A stretch of 64,000 nt of DNA from Dactylosporangium roseum (lineage in GTDB: Bacteria; Actinomycetota; Actinomycetes; Mycobacteriales; Micromonosporaceae): assembly GCF_025264685.1 (NCBI RefSeq), contig NZ_CP073721.1, forward strand, positions 5,695,001 through 5,759,000, written 5' to 3'. The notes below the pieces were generated by a model. That model had not been told where the DNA came from. It did no database searches and saw only the letters and a list, made by a program, of their open reading frames with translations. The translations under genes and the position numbers were made by a program. Positions 63,383-64,000 of the stretch are shown here, piece by piece; position 1 is the stretch's first letter, and every line of letters starts with the position of its first letter.

Positions 63383-64000
63383 ATGGCGCGTGTCCGCGAG
63401 TGCGTGGACAATCTCCATGGATTGTTGACGGCACCGGCGACGAGCGTGCCGGATCAGGTCGCAATCGCCGAGTCCAGTATCGGCGAGGCTCCGGCCGTCG
63501 TTTCGTATCGGCAACTCGTCGAACAGGTCGAGCGGTTCGCCGTGGCGCTCGACGCCCTCGGGCTCGACGTCGGTGACCGGGTAGTCGTCGAGTCGCGCAC
63601 GTCGGCTGCGGCGATCGCGTTGTTGCTGGCCTGTTCGGCGCTGGGTCTGCCGTTCGTGCCGGTGACCGCGGAGGTGCCCGATCGCCGGGTACAGGCGATT
63701 GTCGACGCCGTGGAGCCCGCTCTCTACGTCCGCGACGCGGGCACGGATCGCACCGGTGTGATGACGATGGACGGCACGGCCCGGTTCGGCTGGAACGAAT
63801 GGGAGGTCGACCGGCGACCGGCCGCTCGCGTGCGGCGCCGCCGTGAGGTCCTCGCCACCGACACGGCGTACATCGTCTTCACCTCCGGTACCAGTGGCCG
63901 GCCGAAGGGCGTCGTGATGAGCCACCGGTCGGTCGTGACGTTCCTGCGGGCCGTGCTCGGCGACGGGCGCGTGCTGTCCGGTGACCGCATCGCGTCGACT
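63383..64000 (+). CDS. AMP-forming acyl/aryl-activating ligase (ANL superfamily), partial
   Basis: 206 codons to the window edge, no stop. After the start, VSYRQLVEQVERFAVALDAL and DVGDRVVVESRTSAAAIALL are the adenylation-domain front part, and YIVFTSGTSGRPKGVVMSH is the A3 phosphate-binding motif. The substrate pocket lies beyond the edge. It may load a starter acid on the ACP opposite, or be the first domain of an NRPS. GGAGGGATAC precedes the ATG. It is divergent from the ACP operon. Confidence 0.9.
   Translation, partial: MARVRECVDNLHGLLTAPATSVPDQVAIAESSIGEAPAVVSYRQLVEQVERFAVALDALGLDVGDRVVVESRTSAAAIALLLACSALGLPFVPVTAEVPDRRVQAIVDAVEPALYVRDAGTDRTGVMTMDGTARFGWNEWEVDRRPAARVRRRREVLATDTAYIVFTSGTSGRPKGVVMSHRSVVTFLRAVLGDGRVLSGDRIAST

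Noticed and set aside
1-64000. CRISPR arrays and tRNA or rRNA genes
   Set aside because: No regularly spaced identical repeats and no cloverleaf-like or rRNA-like sequence was noticed; the 63315 tandem repeat has only two copies.

Overview
The window is very G+C-rich with strong GC3 bias, GTG starts and heavily overlapping operons. This points to a filamentous actinomycete, probably Micromonosporaceae or a relative (inference). No rRNA, tRNA or CRISPR array was recognised.

Layout. (1) 1-1000: a tyrosine-recombinase fragment and an internally deleted IS that keeps both terminal repeats. (2) 1006-24641: a catabolic locus. A Tat-exported PhoD-type phosphatase lies divergent to an erythritol/threitol-dehydrogenase-like polyol dehydrogenase, a complete Opp/Dpp-type ABC importer, five type I sulfatases, an FGGY sugar kinase, a LacI regulator, two DUF202 membrane proteins and the formylglycine-generating enzyme that activates sulfatases. 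A TAGATCGATCTA-type palindrome occurs in front of three transcription units and is probably the LacI operator. The sulfatases lack signal peptides, so the simplest reading is uptake of a sulfated polyol or glycoside, cytoplasmic desulfation, oxidation and phosphorylation. (3) 24642-31500: broken genes and small cassettes (integrase remnant, VapBC, IS end, RHS fragment, dead O-methyltransferase, MFS exporter, Lrp-type regulator, metE remnant). (4) 31545-35304: a cobalamin riboswitch followed by class Ia ribonucleotide reductase nrdAB. (5) 35373-49380: an IS graveyard (IS1182-, IS630-, IS110-, ISAs1-, IS6-like and an integrase-core IS) holding kup and small accessory genes, several of them frameshifted.

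(6) 49377-64000: a biosynthetic gene cluster running off the right edge. It holds a pyruvate-dehydrogenase-E1-beta-like protein, three glycosyltransferases, methyltransferases, a PhyH-type Fe/2-oxoglutarate oxygenase, AviRa-like and AviRb-like 23S rRNA methyltransferases, a small LuxR-type regulator, and a set of ACP, ketosynthase, a catalytically dead ketosynthase partner, a methyltransferase and an AMP-forming ligase. The AviRa/AviRb pair is the self-resistance signature of avilamycin-type orthosomycins. The oxygenase and the E1-beta protein also have orthosomycin counterparts. A KS/CLF-like/ACP set beside them is unexpected for that class. The cluster may therefore encode an orthosomycin-like compound with an unusual acyl part, or be two adjacent clusters.

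All family assignments come from reading the translated sequence and recalling families; no database search was run.
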